From Burkholderia pseudomultivorans (GTDB taxonomy: Bacteria; Pseudomonadota; Gammaproteobacteria; Burkholderiales; Burkholderiaceae): 64,000 nt of DNA. The notes under the pieces were generated by a model. It saw only the letters and a program-made list of their open reading frames with translations, had not been told where the DNA came from and did no database searches. The DNA lies in assembly GCF_001718415.1 (NCBI RefSeq), contig NZ_CP013378.1, forward strand, positions 744,001 through 808,000, in the 5' to 3' direction. The translations under genes and the position numbers were made by a program. Shown here piece by piece: positions 18,187-31,500 of the stretch; the first letter of the stretch is position 1; the number at the start of each line of letters is the position of its first letter.

Positions 18187-19184
18187 ATACCTCGATGATG
18201 ACCCACTCGGACGACCCTCGCGACGACGTACAGGCCCAGGCGGCTATGTGGCTCGTGCATCTGCGCTCGGGGCAGGTCACGCCGGCCGAGCTCGACGCGT
18301 TCCGGCAATGGTGCACCGCGCATCCGCAGACGGCGGCGACGCTTCGGCAGATGTGGTCCGGGCTGCGCCCGGCCGGCGTGCGCGTCGCCGCGCAGGAAGC
18401 GGCGGCCGCGCGCGCGGCTGCGGACGACACGCGCCGCCGTACGGCGCTGCGACCGGGGCGGCGCGCGTTCGTCGGATTCGCGGTGGCGGCCGGCGCGTCG
18501 TGGTTCGCGTTGGGGCCGCCGTTCCAGTTGTGGCCCGCGCTGACCGACCTCGCCGCCGACTACCGGACCGGCACCGGCGAACAGCGCCAGATCACCGTTG
18601 CCGAAGGCGTGACCGTCGCGATGGGCGCACAGACGCGCATCGATGCGCTGCGCGCGTCAGCCGGTAGCGCGGCGAAGCGCGGCATCGACCTGCTGGCCGG
18701 CGAGGCGGAGATCGTCGCGGAACCGGCCGCGCGCGGCTTCGTCGTGGTCGCGGGCCGCGGCCGGATGCGCGCGACGCAGGCCCGCTTCGACGTCCGGCGC
18801 GGTGACGACGGGCGCGTCTGTGTCACCTGCGTGTCCGGCTCGGTCGCGCTCGAGCATCCGCACACCCGATTGACACTGTCGCCCGCGCAGCAGCTCGTCT
18901 ACGACGACCGGATCGTCCATCCGGTCGCGACGGTCGATCCCGCCGCGGTCGTCGCGTGGCGTCGCGGCATGCTCGTGTTCGACGGCGTGCCGCTCGCGCA
19001 GGTCATCGACGAAATCAACCGCTATCGGCGCGGACGCGTGATTCTCCGCAACACGTCGCTGGGCCAGACCCGTGTGGCCGCGCAGGCGCCCGTTTCGCGG
19101 CTCGACGCATTGATCGATACGCTCGGCCACGCGTACGGCGCGCGCATCACGCGGCTGCCCGGCGGCATCGTCGTGCTCACCTGA
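18183..19184 (+). CDS. FecR-family transmembrane anti-sigma factor, copy 2
   Basis: 333 residues if it starts at TTG 18183. That start is chosen because (M)NTSMM aligns with MNQSM of copy 1 and keeps the overlap with the sigma stop; ATG 18195 is the alternative. The DUF4880 N-terminal domain shows MWLVHLRSGQ and AFRQWC. A membrane segment lies near residues 92-112. The periplasmic FecR domain contains YRTGTGEQRQITV, DLLAGEAEI and LTLSPAQQLVYDD. A C-terminal STN-like part begins MLVFDGVPLAQVIDEIN. It should restrain the sigma factor at 17638 and respond to the STN protein at 16918. Confidence 0.88.
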   Translation: MNTSMMTHSDDPRDDVQAQAAMWLVHLRSGQVTPAELDAFRQWCTAHPQTAATLRQMWSGLRPAGVRVAAQEAAAARAAADDTRRRTALRPGRRAFVGFAVAAGASWFALGPPFQLWPALTDLAADYRTGTGEQRQITVAEGVTVAMGAQTRIDALRASAGSAAKRGIDLLAGEAEIVAEPAARGFVVVAGRGRMRATQARFDVRRGDDGRVCVTCVSGSVALEHPHTRLTLSPAQQLVYDDRIVHPVATVDPAAVVAWRRGMLVFDGVPLAQVIDEINRYRRGRVILRNTSLGQTRVAAQAPVSRLDALIDTLGHAYGARITRLPGGIVVLT

Positions 19185-19191
19185 CCCTCCA

Positions 19192-19216
19192 CATGCCGCC
19201 GTGCACCGGCGGCATG
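19192..19216. terminator. GC-rich hairpin just after fecR copy 2
   Basis: CATGCCGCCG (19192-19201) pairs perfectly with CGGCGGCATG (19207-19216) around a five-base loop, 7 bases after the fecR stop. No T-run follows. Its position matches the true terminator after fecR copy 1, so it may be a weak or factor-dependent terminator. Confidence 0.45.
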
Positions 19217-19232
19217 CGTACGTCGCGCGCTT

Positions 19233-19257
19233 GCGGTATCCGGCGCGCCACCCGTCA
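19233..19257 (+). promoter_or_regulatory. Candidate ECF promoter, distal copy, upstream of exoprotein gene 2
   Basis: TTGCGGTATCCGG (19231-19243) is followed 9 bases later by CGTCA (19253-19257). The same arrangement recurs exactly 150 bases downstream at 19381-19407. The intergenic region is 400 bases long. Confidence 0.4.
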
Positions 19258-19382
19258 TCTCCCATGAGGCCGTGAATTCCGGCGCTTCGCGTCCCGCGCG
19301 TGCAACACGCGGATGAGAGGCTAGCCGGTCGGGCCCGCGCGCGTTCCGTCGACCGTCGTCCGAGCCACGCCGCTTGGCACTT

Positions 19383-19407
19383 GCGGTATCCGGATTCTCG
19401 CGCGTCA
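19383..19407 (+). promoter_or_regulatory. Candidate ECF promoter, proximal copy, upstream of exoprotein gene 2
   Basis: GCGGTATCCGG (19383-19393) and CGTCA (19403-19407), 9 bases apart, match the element 40 bases before exoprotein gene 1 apart from one purine change and one base of spacing. It lies 178 bases before ATG 19585, which would give a long leader. Confidence 0.5.
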
Positions 19408-19584
19408 TCGTAATGAGTCGTCCAGTTCAGGTCTTGCGCTCTTGCGCTCCCGAGGGGGCCGGGTATCGGCGCGTGCGTTCGCGCACGCCGGTATCGGCCG
19501 TTCGCCGATCGTGCGGCGGAGGGCGGCAAGTCCTCGAACCGGTCATCCATTCGTTGTCGTTTGCCTAACCAAATCGGGTTCGCT

Positions 19585-22500
19585 ATGCCATCGCGGGTGT
19601 CGGGAAGCAGCGGTCGTACCAGCCAGCAGTCGGGCGCGGCCAGGGCCGCTCAGGAAACGGTTTTGCTGCGGCTTCGGCCGCTTCATCATGCGGTCGCGCT
19701 GATGCTCGCGGCAGGTGTGGCCGGGCACGCGCACGCGGCGGGCATCATGAACCTCGGGCAGGCGACGCGCAGCGCAGCGGGCGGCGCGGGCGCGGCCGGC
19801 GGCATGCCGGGCGTGCCGAATCTGGGCGTGTCGGCGCAGCAGGCGCTGCAGGCGAGCCAGCCATCGATCCGCAACCTCGGGCATGCGGCGCAGGCGGTGG
19901 CTGCGCAGATCGCCGCGCAGCAGCGTGCGGCTGCGGCTGCGGCAGGCTTGCCGTCGACGGTGCCGAACGGTCTGACGCCGGGCGGCTTGCAGGTTGCGCC
20001 GGGCATCACGTTCGCGAAGGACGGCAACGGCAATCTGGTCAGCCAGAACACCGACGCAAGCAATCCGCTGCTGTGGGTCAATGCGAATGCACCGACGCAG
20101 ACGACGGACAGCAGCGGCCGCGTGAACGTGGACGTGAAGCAGACTGGCGCGAATGCGGTGCTGACTTGGGAGACGATGAACGTCGGGCGGCAGACGACGC
20201 TGAATTTCGATCAGTCGGCGGGCACGCAGACGAACGGCGCGAACAACTGGGCGGTGCTGAACCGGGTCAACGATCCGAGCGGCAGGCCCAGCCAGATTCT
20301 GGGGAACGTCACCGCGCAGGGGGCGGTGTACGTGATCAACCGAAACGGCGTGCTGTTCGGCGCGGGTTCGCAGGTGAACGTGCATTCGCTGGTGGCGTCG
20401 TCGCTGAACCTGCTGGACATGAAGAACCAGCCGATGCCGACGCCGGACGGCATCGCTGCGAGCAACCAGCAGTTCCTGAGCCTGCCGGCCGGCACGACCG
20501 GCGGCCTTGCGTATCCGGAGTCGGGCAGCTCGAACGTAGGCGGCGTGCAGGGGGCGGGCGGCGTGCCGAACGAAGTGCTGGGGCTCGGCAATACGGCGAA
20601 CCTCGTCGGACCGTATCAGGCGCCGGGCGACATCACGATCGAACCGGGCGCGTCGATCACGACGCACACGAACGGCACGGTCAGCGACGGCGGCTTCGTG
20701 CTGGTGGCGGCGCCGAACGTGACGAACGGCGGCAGCATCACGGCGACGGCCGGGCAGGTCGTGCTGGCCGCCGGCGTCGGTGTCAGCGTGAGGCCCAACA
20801 CGTCTCCCGCGCCGAACCCTCAGGTGCTGCTGCCGGAACTGAGCGGCCAGATCCACACGACCGACCTGCAAAGCGGTACATCGATCGACATCACGCCGGC
20901 CGGCACGCTGACGAACACGGGCATCGTCCAGGCCGCGCGCGGCAACGTGAACCTGCTGGGCAGCCGCATCGCGCAGAACGGCGTGGTGGGCGTGACGACG
21001 AGCGTGAACACGCCGGGCGCGATCACGATCTCGACCGCCGACGAGTACAACTCGAACAGTCCGTCGGGCGCTGCGTATCCGGGAACAGCTACCGTAGGCG
21101 GCGGCACCGGCGGTGGCGACGATGTGCATCGCGCAGGCCTGCTGAGCTTCGGCCCGGGATCGGTGACGATGGTGCTGCCGGACGACAACGGCCAGACCGC
21201 GACGTCGACGCCGGGTACGGTCTTTACGCCGGGCAGCATCGCGATGAAGGCGGGCGCGGTGTGGCTCGAGGGCGGCTCGCTGATCGAGGCACCCGGTTCG
21301 AGCGTGTCCGTGACGGCATTGACGCCGTCGATGGCCGGCGTCGTGCCGCCCCGGCAGACGGCGATACCCGGGCGTATCTATCTGGACGCCGGCGCGACGA
21401 TCGACGTGTCGGGGCTCGCGAACGTCGAGCTGCCGATCGCGCAGACGCTGCTGCCGATCGAGCGGATCGGCCAGAACGAGCTGGCCGATTCACCGCTGCT
21501 GCGCAACAGCTTCCTGTTCGGCCTGAAGGGTGTCGTCGTCGACAGCACGCTGACGGGTACGCGCAGCGACGGCGTGCAGTGGGTCGGCAGCCCGATCCTG
21601 AACCTGTCGGGCTACGTGAACCTGGTCCCGCGCACGATCGACCAGCTGCTGACCAACGGCGGCACGATCATCCTGTCAGGCAATGAAGTGATGACCGCAA
21701 CCGGTTCGTCGCTGAACCTGAACGGCGGCTACGTGCATTACGACGGCGGGATGGTGAACACGACGCGGCTCGTCGATGCGAACGGGGCGATCGTGCCGAT
21801 CGGGCAGGCGAACCCGTATGACACCTATGTCGGCATTGCGGGGCAGTTCACCGAAACGCATCCGCGCTGGGGCGTGACGAAGACCTGGTACAACCCGCTG
21901 CTGAATACGGGCGTTTACACAGGCGACTACATCGTCGGCGGCAATGCGGGCACGCTGGATCTGTACGCGGCGCAGGCGCTGGTGCTCGACGGCGACATCA
22001 GCGCGCAGTCGTTTGCCGGATCGAAGCAGGTGCAGGGCAACAGTGTGCCGACCGGCGGCACGTTCAACCTCGGTGTCGACAAGAAGCTCCCCAGTGGCGC
22101 CGTGATCGGCCTCGCGTGGAACCAGTCCAGCGGTGCGCCATCCGGCGTCGCGGGCCTCGTGATCCTGCAGGACCAGGCGCCGCAGCTGACCGGCCTGATG
22201 CCGGACTTTTCGATCGAGACGCCGCTCGGCGCAAGCACGCCGCCCGCGTGGGCTGCCGACGATCCGCGCAACTTGCTGACGACGATGGTGGTGCCGGCCG
22301 CGACCTTGACCAACGGTGGCTTCGCGAACCTGAGCGTGACCGAGGACCAGACCGCGGGCAAGGGCATCGTGGTCGCGCCGGGCACGCAGCTGAACCTGCA
22401 GCCGGGGGGCGCCATTGCGTTCAGCAGCCCGGCGGTCGGCGCGGACGTCAACGTGGCGGGACGCCTGTCCGCACCGTCGGGTTCGATTTCGATTGCGAGC

Positions 22501-25500
22501 GGCGGCAACGTCGTCGTCGGGCCGCAGGGCGTGATCAGCGCCGCCGGCCAGTGGGTGAACAACAACGTGCGCGCGCAGCCGGGCACGACGCCCGGCAACA
22601 GCCAGTTCATCAACGGCGGCAGCATCGCGCTGTCGGCGAACGGCAGTTCGATCGGCCTGAGCGACGGCACGTTTGCCGACACGACCGGCTCGATCCTGTT
22701 GCAGCCGGGCAGCGTGCTCGACGTGTCGAGCGGCGGCGAGATGCTCGCGAACGGCCAGTTGCAGATGCAGAACGGTGTGCCGACAGGGCGGGCCGGCAAT
22801 GTGACGCTGAGCACCTACGCGACGCCGACGTACGCGCAATTCGGCAACCTGCCCACCGTGCAGCCGACGGCCGGCACGCTCGCGCTGGGCGGCACGATCC
22901 TGAGCGAAGGGTTTTCGGGCGGCGGCACGCTGACGCTTCAGGCGCTCGGCTTCCGGATCGGCGGCGATCCGGCTGCGTCGTCGCCGTGGGACGTGTATCT
23001 GCCGGCGAGCTTCTTCTCGCAGCAGGGCTTCGGCAAGTACGTGCTGAACGCGCAGTACGACACGACGGTGGCGCCCGGCACATCGATCGCGCTCACGCAG
23101 CAGAATCGCATCCCGGACGTGCTGGCGCTGCAGCAGGCGGGCACGGGCGCGAACCTGGCGGCGGCAGCCCTGACGACGAGCGGCCAGCTCGACGCATATC
23201 ACCGGCAGCCGACGAGCCTCGTGCTGACGGCCGGCAGCTATGCATCATGGCGCGCCTCGCCGACGACGATGCCGTCGTATCCGGGCGTGACCGGCGCAGT
23301 CACGCTGTCGGCCGGCGCGTCGATTCACGCGGATGCCGGCGCGAGCATTGGTCTCGGCTCGCCGATGCAGGTGACGGTGCTCGGTTCGGTGGTCGCGCCG
23401 GGCGGCTCGATCACGCTGAGCACCGATAGCGGCGGCCTGTTCACGCAGCCCGGTCAGCTCGGCCTGTTCGTTCCGAGCGACAGCCGCTCGGTGTGGCTCG
23501 GCCCGGACGCGACGCTCGACGTGTCGGGTATCGCGCTCGCCAATCCGCTCGCGGCGCCGGTCCGCATCGGCTCGGCAATCGGCGTGCCGGATACCGGCAA
23601 GGTGTTGCCGGGCGGGTCGGTGACGCTGTCGAGCGACAACGGCTATGTCGTCGCGCAGGCTGGCTCGAAAATCGACGTGTCGGGCGCGGCGGCGCATTTC
23701 GACCAGTTGCAGGCGAACGGCACGTATGCGTCGCAGCCGATGTGGAGCGATGCGGGCTCGATCACGCTGGCCGCCGGGTACGGCCTGTTCGCGGATGCGA
23801 CACTGTCCGCCCACGGCGGCGCGGCGCAGGCGGGCGGCGGCACGCTGACGATCCTGCCGCGTCAGAACGTCGGCGTGCCCGGGGCGACCGCGCTGGTCGT
23901 CCGGCAGAGCGGCGCGCTCGTGCCGGCCGGGTTGGCGCCCGGCGACGACTTCACGGCCGCCACCTATCCGGCGACCGCGCAGCCGATCGGGCAACCGACC
24001 GGCGTGATCCAGTTCGTCGCCGACCGTCTGGACGGCTCGGGCATCGCGAACCTCGTGCTCGGCGACAGCACGCCGTCACCGTTGCCGATGCCGGTGCCGC
24101 CGATCGTGTTTGCGGGGGACGTGAATCTCGCGTTGCCGACGTCGGTGACGCTGAATACCGGCCGGATCGCCGCGCTGGGCCTCGACCAGCTCGATACGCT
24201 GCTGTCGACGCCGGCTCAGCAGTGGGGCGGCAACACCGCGTTGACGGCACTTCTGGCGCAAGCGCCCGCTCATCCGCTCGGCACGCACGTGACGATCGAC
24301 GCTCCGTATGTGTCGGTGGCCGGGCCGGTGAATACGTCGTCGTCCGTGCCGTTCGCGCCGGTCGCGACGGTGTCGGATGCGACGCTGAACGTCAATGCGT
24401 CGTTCATCGATCTGCGCAACCAAGTTCAGTTGAACAACTTCGGTCACGCGAACTTCGACAGCCGCGGGGACATCCGCTTGAGTTCGACCAGCGTGACAAT
24501 GACCGGCCCGACCGCGCTGGCGCCCGGCATGCTCTATACGCCGGGCAACCTGGCGTTCAAGGCGGCGGACCTGTATCCGTCGACCGGCAGTTCGTTCATC
24601 GTCGACGCGGCCGGGCCGGCCGACCCGGTCACGGGCCTGCCCATGCCGACCACAGTCACGTTCGCGTCGAACGGTGCGTCGGGCACGCCGTTGTCGGCGG
24701 GCGGCACGTTGCTGGTCGATGCGACACGCATCGTGCAGGGCGGCACCGTGCGCGCCCCGTCGGGCACGATCGTGTTCGGCGTCGGTGATCCGGCGAATGC
24801 GACGACGCAGGCACAGTTCGGCAACCTGCCGCTGGTCGCGACCGATTCGGTGACGTTCGCCAGCGGCAGTGTCACGTCGGTATCGAACAACGGCGCGATT
24901 CTTCCATACGGCACGACGGTCGACGGCGTCCAATGGCAGTTCAATCCGTTCACGGGCGTGACGGCGCCCGACCTGAGCGCGCCGCCGTCGAAGTTCATCG
25001 GCGTGAACGGCAGCAGCGTGATGCTTGCCAAGGGCGCGACGATCGACTTGTCGGGCGGCGGCGACCTGCAGGCGGTCGAATGGGTACCGGGCACCGGCGG
25101 TACGCGCGATGTGCTGTCGCAGTACAACGTCAGCTATGCGAGCGGCAAGGGCACGACGGCCGTGCCGACCAATGCCGGCGCGGGGAACGTCTACGCGATC
25201 GTGCCGGGCGCGCAGGCGCCGGTCGCCGCGTACGATCCGGTGTTCGCGCAATCCGTGCAGCCGGCGATCGCCGCGAACGGGACGGCGACGACCACGACCG
25301 CGACGCTCGGTGTCGGGCAGGCCGGCCTGAACGACGCGATCGGCAAGGCTGTGTATCTGTCTGGCGTGCCGGGGCTGGCGGCCGGCTACTACACGCTGCT
25401 GCCGGGCAAGTATGCGACGCTGCCGGGCGCGTATCGCGTGACGGTGTCGAGCATGGCGGGCAATGTCGCGCCGGGGGCGAGCGCGGTGCTGCCGGATGGC

Positions 25501-28500
25501 ACGGTCGTGACCTCCGGTTACTTCGCCGACGCGCTGACGGGCAGCCGCAGCGCAACGCCGACGCTATTCAATGTGCAGTCGGGACCGGTATGGCAACAGT
25601 ATTCGCAGTACACGTTGAAAGACGCCAACAGCTTCTTTACGGCACAGGCAGCGAGCAAGGGCAACGTGACGCCACCACTGCCGATGGACGGGGGGCAACT
25701 GGTGCTGGCCGCGACGAAGGCGCTTGCGCTTGGGGCGACGCTGAATACGGCGGCGGCGACAGGCGGTGCGCCGGCCGAGGTCGATATCGCGTCACAGGAT
25801 ATTCAGGTCACGGGCAATGGCACGCCGGCGCTGGCGGGCTATCTGCAGATCAGCGGTGACGCACTGGATTCGCTGAATGCGGGCAGCTTGTTGATCGGCG
25901 GCACACGCACGTCCACGACGAAGGGCGTGACGATCACGCCGATCGCAAACAGTGTGGTGGTGTCGAACGACGGGAACACGTCGTTGAAAGGGCCGGAGAT
26001 CCTGCTGGTCACGAAGACCGACGCGCGCGGCACCGATCCGAACGCGGCGAACGGACTGCGTGTCGATGCAGGCGCGTCGATCGCGGCCGAGGGCGATTAC
26101 CCGGCGGCGAAGGACCAGCCGATTGCGATCACGGGCGACGGCGCGTTGCTGCGCGTGTCGAACGGTGCGATGGCGCCGCTCACGCGCACGGGCGGCACAG
26201 GCGCTGGCCTGCTGACGGTTGGCGCGGGCGCGACGCTCGCGGGCGGCCAGGCACTGACACTCGATTCGTCGGGGAATCTGAAGGTCGATCCGAGCGCGGT
26301 GCTGTCGGCGAAGGCGATCACGGCGGATGGTTCGGCGATCACCTTTACGAACGCAGGTGGCGCGGCGGCGGCAAACCTGCCGGGCTTCGTGATCGATCCG
26401 GAGGGCCTTGCGCAATTCGCGAACGCCCAGCAAGTGACGCTGCGCAGTTACGGTGCGATCGGCTTCATGGGCGATGTGAACGCGACCTTCGGCAATAGCG
26501 TCGACTTGAGCGCAGGCACGTTCACGAGCGATGGCGGTCATGTGACGCTGACCGCACCACAGATCGCCTTCACGAACGAGGCGGGCGCGCCGAACGCGAC
26601 ATCGACAACCGGCAACGGCACACTGACCGTGAATGCGAAGGAGATCGACTTCGGCGCGGGCACGAAGACGCTGAGCGGGTTCAGTTCAGCGACCATGACG
26701 GCGACCGGCGGTATCGTCGCGCAGGATACGGGTACGTTCGACTTCGGGGCATTGCCGGTGACGCTGAATGCACCGGTGTATCTGGCCGATACGAGTTCGG
26801 CATCGACGGTGAAGACGACCGGCACGCTGACGCTGAAGGGCGCAACCGGCACTGCGTTGACGAAGACGCCCGTAGGTGGCGCGTTGAGCTTTATCGGCGG
26901 CACGCTTGCCGACAACGGCGCGACGATCATGGCGCCGGCCGGCAACGTGAGCCTGAAGGCAACGAGCGGGAACCTGACGATCGGCAGCGGTTCGACCGTG
27001 AGTTCCGCGGGCGTATCGAAGCAGTTCTTCGATGTGACGCAATATGCGCCGGCCGGTGCGATCAGCCTGATCGCGGACAAAGGTACGGTCGATGTGCAAT
27101 CCGGTTCGACGCTGGACTTCTCGGGCGCGACGGGTGGCGGTGCGGCGGGCAGCCTGACGCTGTCGGCCCCGCAGCAGGTGGTGAACCTGAACGGCACGCT
27201 CAAGGGCGGCGCGGCGAACGGCTACGCGGGCGGCTCATTCTCGCTCGACACGGGTGGGGCGGCCAACCTGGATAGCCTGGCAACGACGCTTGCATCGAGC
27301 GGCGTAAACAGCGCGATCTCGGTTCACACGAAGACGGGCAACCTGACGTTGTCGGCCGGCAACACGCTGACCGCGCACATGGTATCGCTGACCGCCGACG
27401 GCGGCGCCGGCCGCGCCTCGGACACCGCGAACGGCAACGTCAACCTGTTCGGCACGATCGACGCATCGGGCAACGCGGGCGGGGAGATCGACCTGTACGG
27501 CAAGAGCGGCGTGGACATCGAGGGCACGCTGCTCGCACGCGGCTCGGATCCGGCCCAGCGCGGCGGCAAGGTGAACATCGGCACGAGCGCGACGTTCGAT
27601 CCGGCGATCGTCGACGCGAACGGCCACTCGATCGCGAACAACGCGACCTACGGCTACGAGAACATCGATCCGGCCAATTCGGGGCGCATCGTGCTGGGCG
27701 CGAACGCGCTGATCGACGTATCGGGCGGCACGGCCGGCGGCCTGTCGGGCGGCACGGTGAATTTCCGCGCACCGCTGCTGATGGACGGCACGGTCGACGT
27801 GACGCTGAACGCGCCGTCGGATTCAAGCAAGTACGGCATCAAGGGTTCGCGTGCGACGACGCTCGAGGCGTATGCGGTATGGAGCACGACGGATGCGACG
27901 GCCGGTGCACACCATTTCGACGGGATCGTCGATCCGGCCGGCTGGTACGACGGCAACGGCCACCTGCTGGCCGGCACCTTCACCGCGCAGGGCACGGGCG
28001 GCGCGACGTTCGCGTTCGCGCCGGACGGCACCGGCGGCGGCACGCTGACGAACAACTCGACCGGCGCGCAGGCGACGCTGACCGGCAGCCAGGCCGATCT
28101 TGCCTCGCTGTACAACGGCGTCGCGTCGATCGACTTCCCCGGCATGGACGGCACGTACTTCGTGCCGACCAGCGCGAACGCCGATCACCAGGCCTACTAC
28201 GGCGGGCAGATCGTCAAGGCGGGCGACGGCACGCTGAAGATGGTGCCCGGCACGTTGATGGATTTCGTCCAGAACGGTCTCGGCGAGAACGGGCCGAGGC
28301 TGGCCGGGCAGACGTCGAACGTGCCGAATTTCCGCGTCGCGCCGGGCATCGAACTGGACAACCCGAGCCGGGCGATCAACGGCGGCAACATCTCGATCCT
28401 GTCGAACTGGAACCTCGGTACCGGCTTGCCGAACGACAGCGGTACGATCGTCCCCGTCTATCGCTATCGGCAGACGATCGCGCCGATGCTGACGTTCCGG

Positions 28501-31500
28501 GCCGCGAACGATTTCGATGCGCAGGCGAGCATCACGGACGGCTTCTTCCAGAACACGGTGGCGACGATCCTCGGCGCGGCGGGCAATGCGGGGGCGACCG
28601 GCACCTATACGGATGCGCTGGCGCTGTATAACAGCCTGATGTCGATCGACGATCCGGCGTCGATCACCGTGCAATTCACCGACGGGACGAGCCAGTCGCT
28701 GACCGCGATCGGCAGCGATGCGACGAACCCGCTGCACGACCCGAACATCGCGCTGAGCGCGCCGCTGACGAATCAGTCCGCCGAATATTATTCCGACTAT
28801 CTCCAGTACGCGAATTCATGGGGAACCTATTACGGAAACTGGGCCAGCGGACGCTATGCGCTCCATATGATGCCGTGGTCCCCGCTGCATGTCGCGGCGC
28901 CCGTCCGCGCGGATTACGCGTCGTATCAGGATTATCTGACGGCGTACTTCGACGGCCCGAGTAGCTGGCTGTGGGGGTACAACGTATTGACCGTTACCGG
29001 CGCAATCAAGAACGGCGTGGTCCTTGCCGAGAAGTTTGGCACGCCGACGCCGCCGGATTTTTCATCGAATCCCGGCGATTACGGGCAATACGTGGCCGTC
29101 TACGACCGCTATCTGGACAAAGTCTCCGGCACAAAATCGCTGCCGTCGCCGTTCGTGAATCCGAAGAACGCATACAACTTCTTCTACGCGCCGACCGCGC
29201 CGCTGTCGATCCCGTACACGGGGCTCAATATCGGCACCTTGCCCGGCAATGTACCGGCCAATGTCGCGACGGCCGACAATCCGCTGCCGATCAGCTTCGC
29301 GTCGCTGCTGGGCGGCCAGAGTTCGTCGTACCGGATCGTCGCCGGCGCCGACATCGCGAGTGCCAATCCGCTCGCGGTGCAGCCGGCCGCGGCGATCGGC
29401 GCCGGCAGCGCGTCCGGCGGCAACGTGACGCTGAGCCAGCATACGGCCTACGTCGATTCGAACGGGCTCACACTGCTGCAGCCGACGACGATCCGCACCG
29501 GCACGGGCTCGATCGACGTGGCCGCGGGCAACGCCTTCACGCTGGCGGACACGATCGCGCCCGGCGTCGTCTATACGGCCGGTGCGCCGGCGCAGGCCGA
29601 GCCGCCGCAGGGCCTGGTCCCGGCCGTGATGAGCGGCGGGTCGGGGCGGCCCGACATCCTGGTCACGCCGGTCGTCAACCCGGATTCGGCCGGCGACATC
29701 ACGATTCGCGCACAAGGCGACATCAACGGCGTCGAATACGTGACCGATACGACGGGCGCGGTGACGGGCGCGCCCGGCAGCAGCATCGGCCAGTACTGGT
29801 GGCAGTGGATGCAGATCTCGCCGGGTGTCACCAACGGTCCCGGCGGGATCACGCCGTTGACGCGCACGTCGATCGACTTCGGCGCGTTCGGCCAGGGCGT
29901 GATGAGCGTCGGCGGCAACGTGTCGGTCAGCGCGGGCGGCACGATCTCGGACCTGGCCGTGTCCTTGCCGACCACGTGGTATCTCGGTACCGACGGCAAG
30001 CCGGTCACCGTCGGCGGCGGTAACATGACGGTGCGCGCCGGCGGCAATATCCTCAGCGGCACCTACTTCGTCGCGAAGGGCGCCGGAACCATCGCAGCCG
30101 GCGGACGTATCGGGCCTGATATCGCTGTGCCGTCGCGCAATACGGGCCAGGGCCCGGTGGCCGTGTCGACGATCCTGGCGGCGCAGGACGGCGTATTCGA
30201 CGTCACCGCACGACAGGGCGTCGAACTCGGCGCGGTGCTCGATCCGTCGTATGCGAGCGCTTTCCCGCAGGCCGGCGGTTCGCCGACCGGCCAGATCACG
30301 CTCCAGAACTATTCGCAGTATGCCGACGGCCAGGGCTATTCGCCGGGATCCACGGTGAACGTGCTGTCCACGACCGGCGATATCCGGCTCGGCATGATCG
30401 GCAGCATGTTGACCGGCGCCAACGGGGTGCTGCCCGCCAGCGTGAACCTGACGGCATTCGGCGGCAACATCGACATCGACACGGGCGGCACCCTCTATCC
30501 GTCTGCAGTCGGACAGCTGAACCTGATTGCCGACCAGTCGGTGCACCTGTCCAACATCGCGTCGCAGTACGTCAACGATGCTGCGCTGTCGAACCAGTTC
30601 GGCATGTCCGATGCCGATCCGGCGATGATGCCGTCGCCGACGAACCCGACTGCGACCGTCCCGTCGCTGACGGGCACGACGCTCTCCGCGCATGCATCCG
30701 AGGCATTGCACGGCGACGATGCGACGCCTGCGCGGATCTACAGCCTGGACGGCAGCATCGTGAACGGCACGGCCGACGCCTCCGGCAACGGCTTCTACAG
30801 CAATCTCCTCACGCTGTCGATCGACAAGCCGGCGCTGCTGCAGGCCGGTCAGGACATCGTCAACCTCGCATTGTTCGGCCAGAACCTGCGCAGCTCGGAC
30901 GTGACGCGCGTGGTGGCCGGCCGCGACATCTACGACACGCCGCTGCCGTACAACGCCGGCGCGATACCGGTGCTCGCGCTCGGCGGGCCGGGCTGGTTCG
31001 ACGTGCAGGCCGGTCGCAATATCGGCCCGCTGACGAACCCGGTGCAGCTCTACAACGCACAGGGGAACACCGGCTCGCTCAATACCTTCTTTGCAGGCAT
31101 CGATGCGATCGGCAATGCGAACAACCCGAACCTGCCGCACGAGAGCGCAAACGTGAACGTGCTGTTCGGCGTCGGGCCCGGCGTCGACCTGTCGGGCTTC
31201 ATCTCGACCTACATCGCGCCGGGCAGTGCGGTGGCAGGTGTACCGAGCGCGACGCCGGCGCTGATCGCGTTCATGCAGGAGTACGACGCCGGGCAGAGCG
31301 TCGACACCGGCCTCGCCAAAGACAGGCAGGACGCGCTGGCGAAAGTGAGCCAGATGACGGCCGATGAGGCGTGGAAGCAGTTCCAGGCGCTGCCGTCGTA
31401 CGTGCAGCAGTTCTTCGCCGAGAAGGTGTTGTTCGGCGTGCTGACGCAGGTCGGCGCGGATTACAACAACCCGGCCAGCACGTATTACCGGAAATATGCG

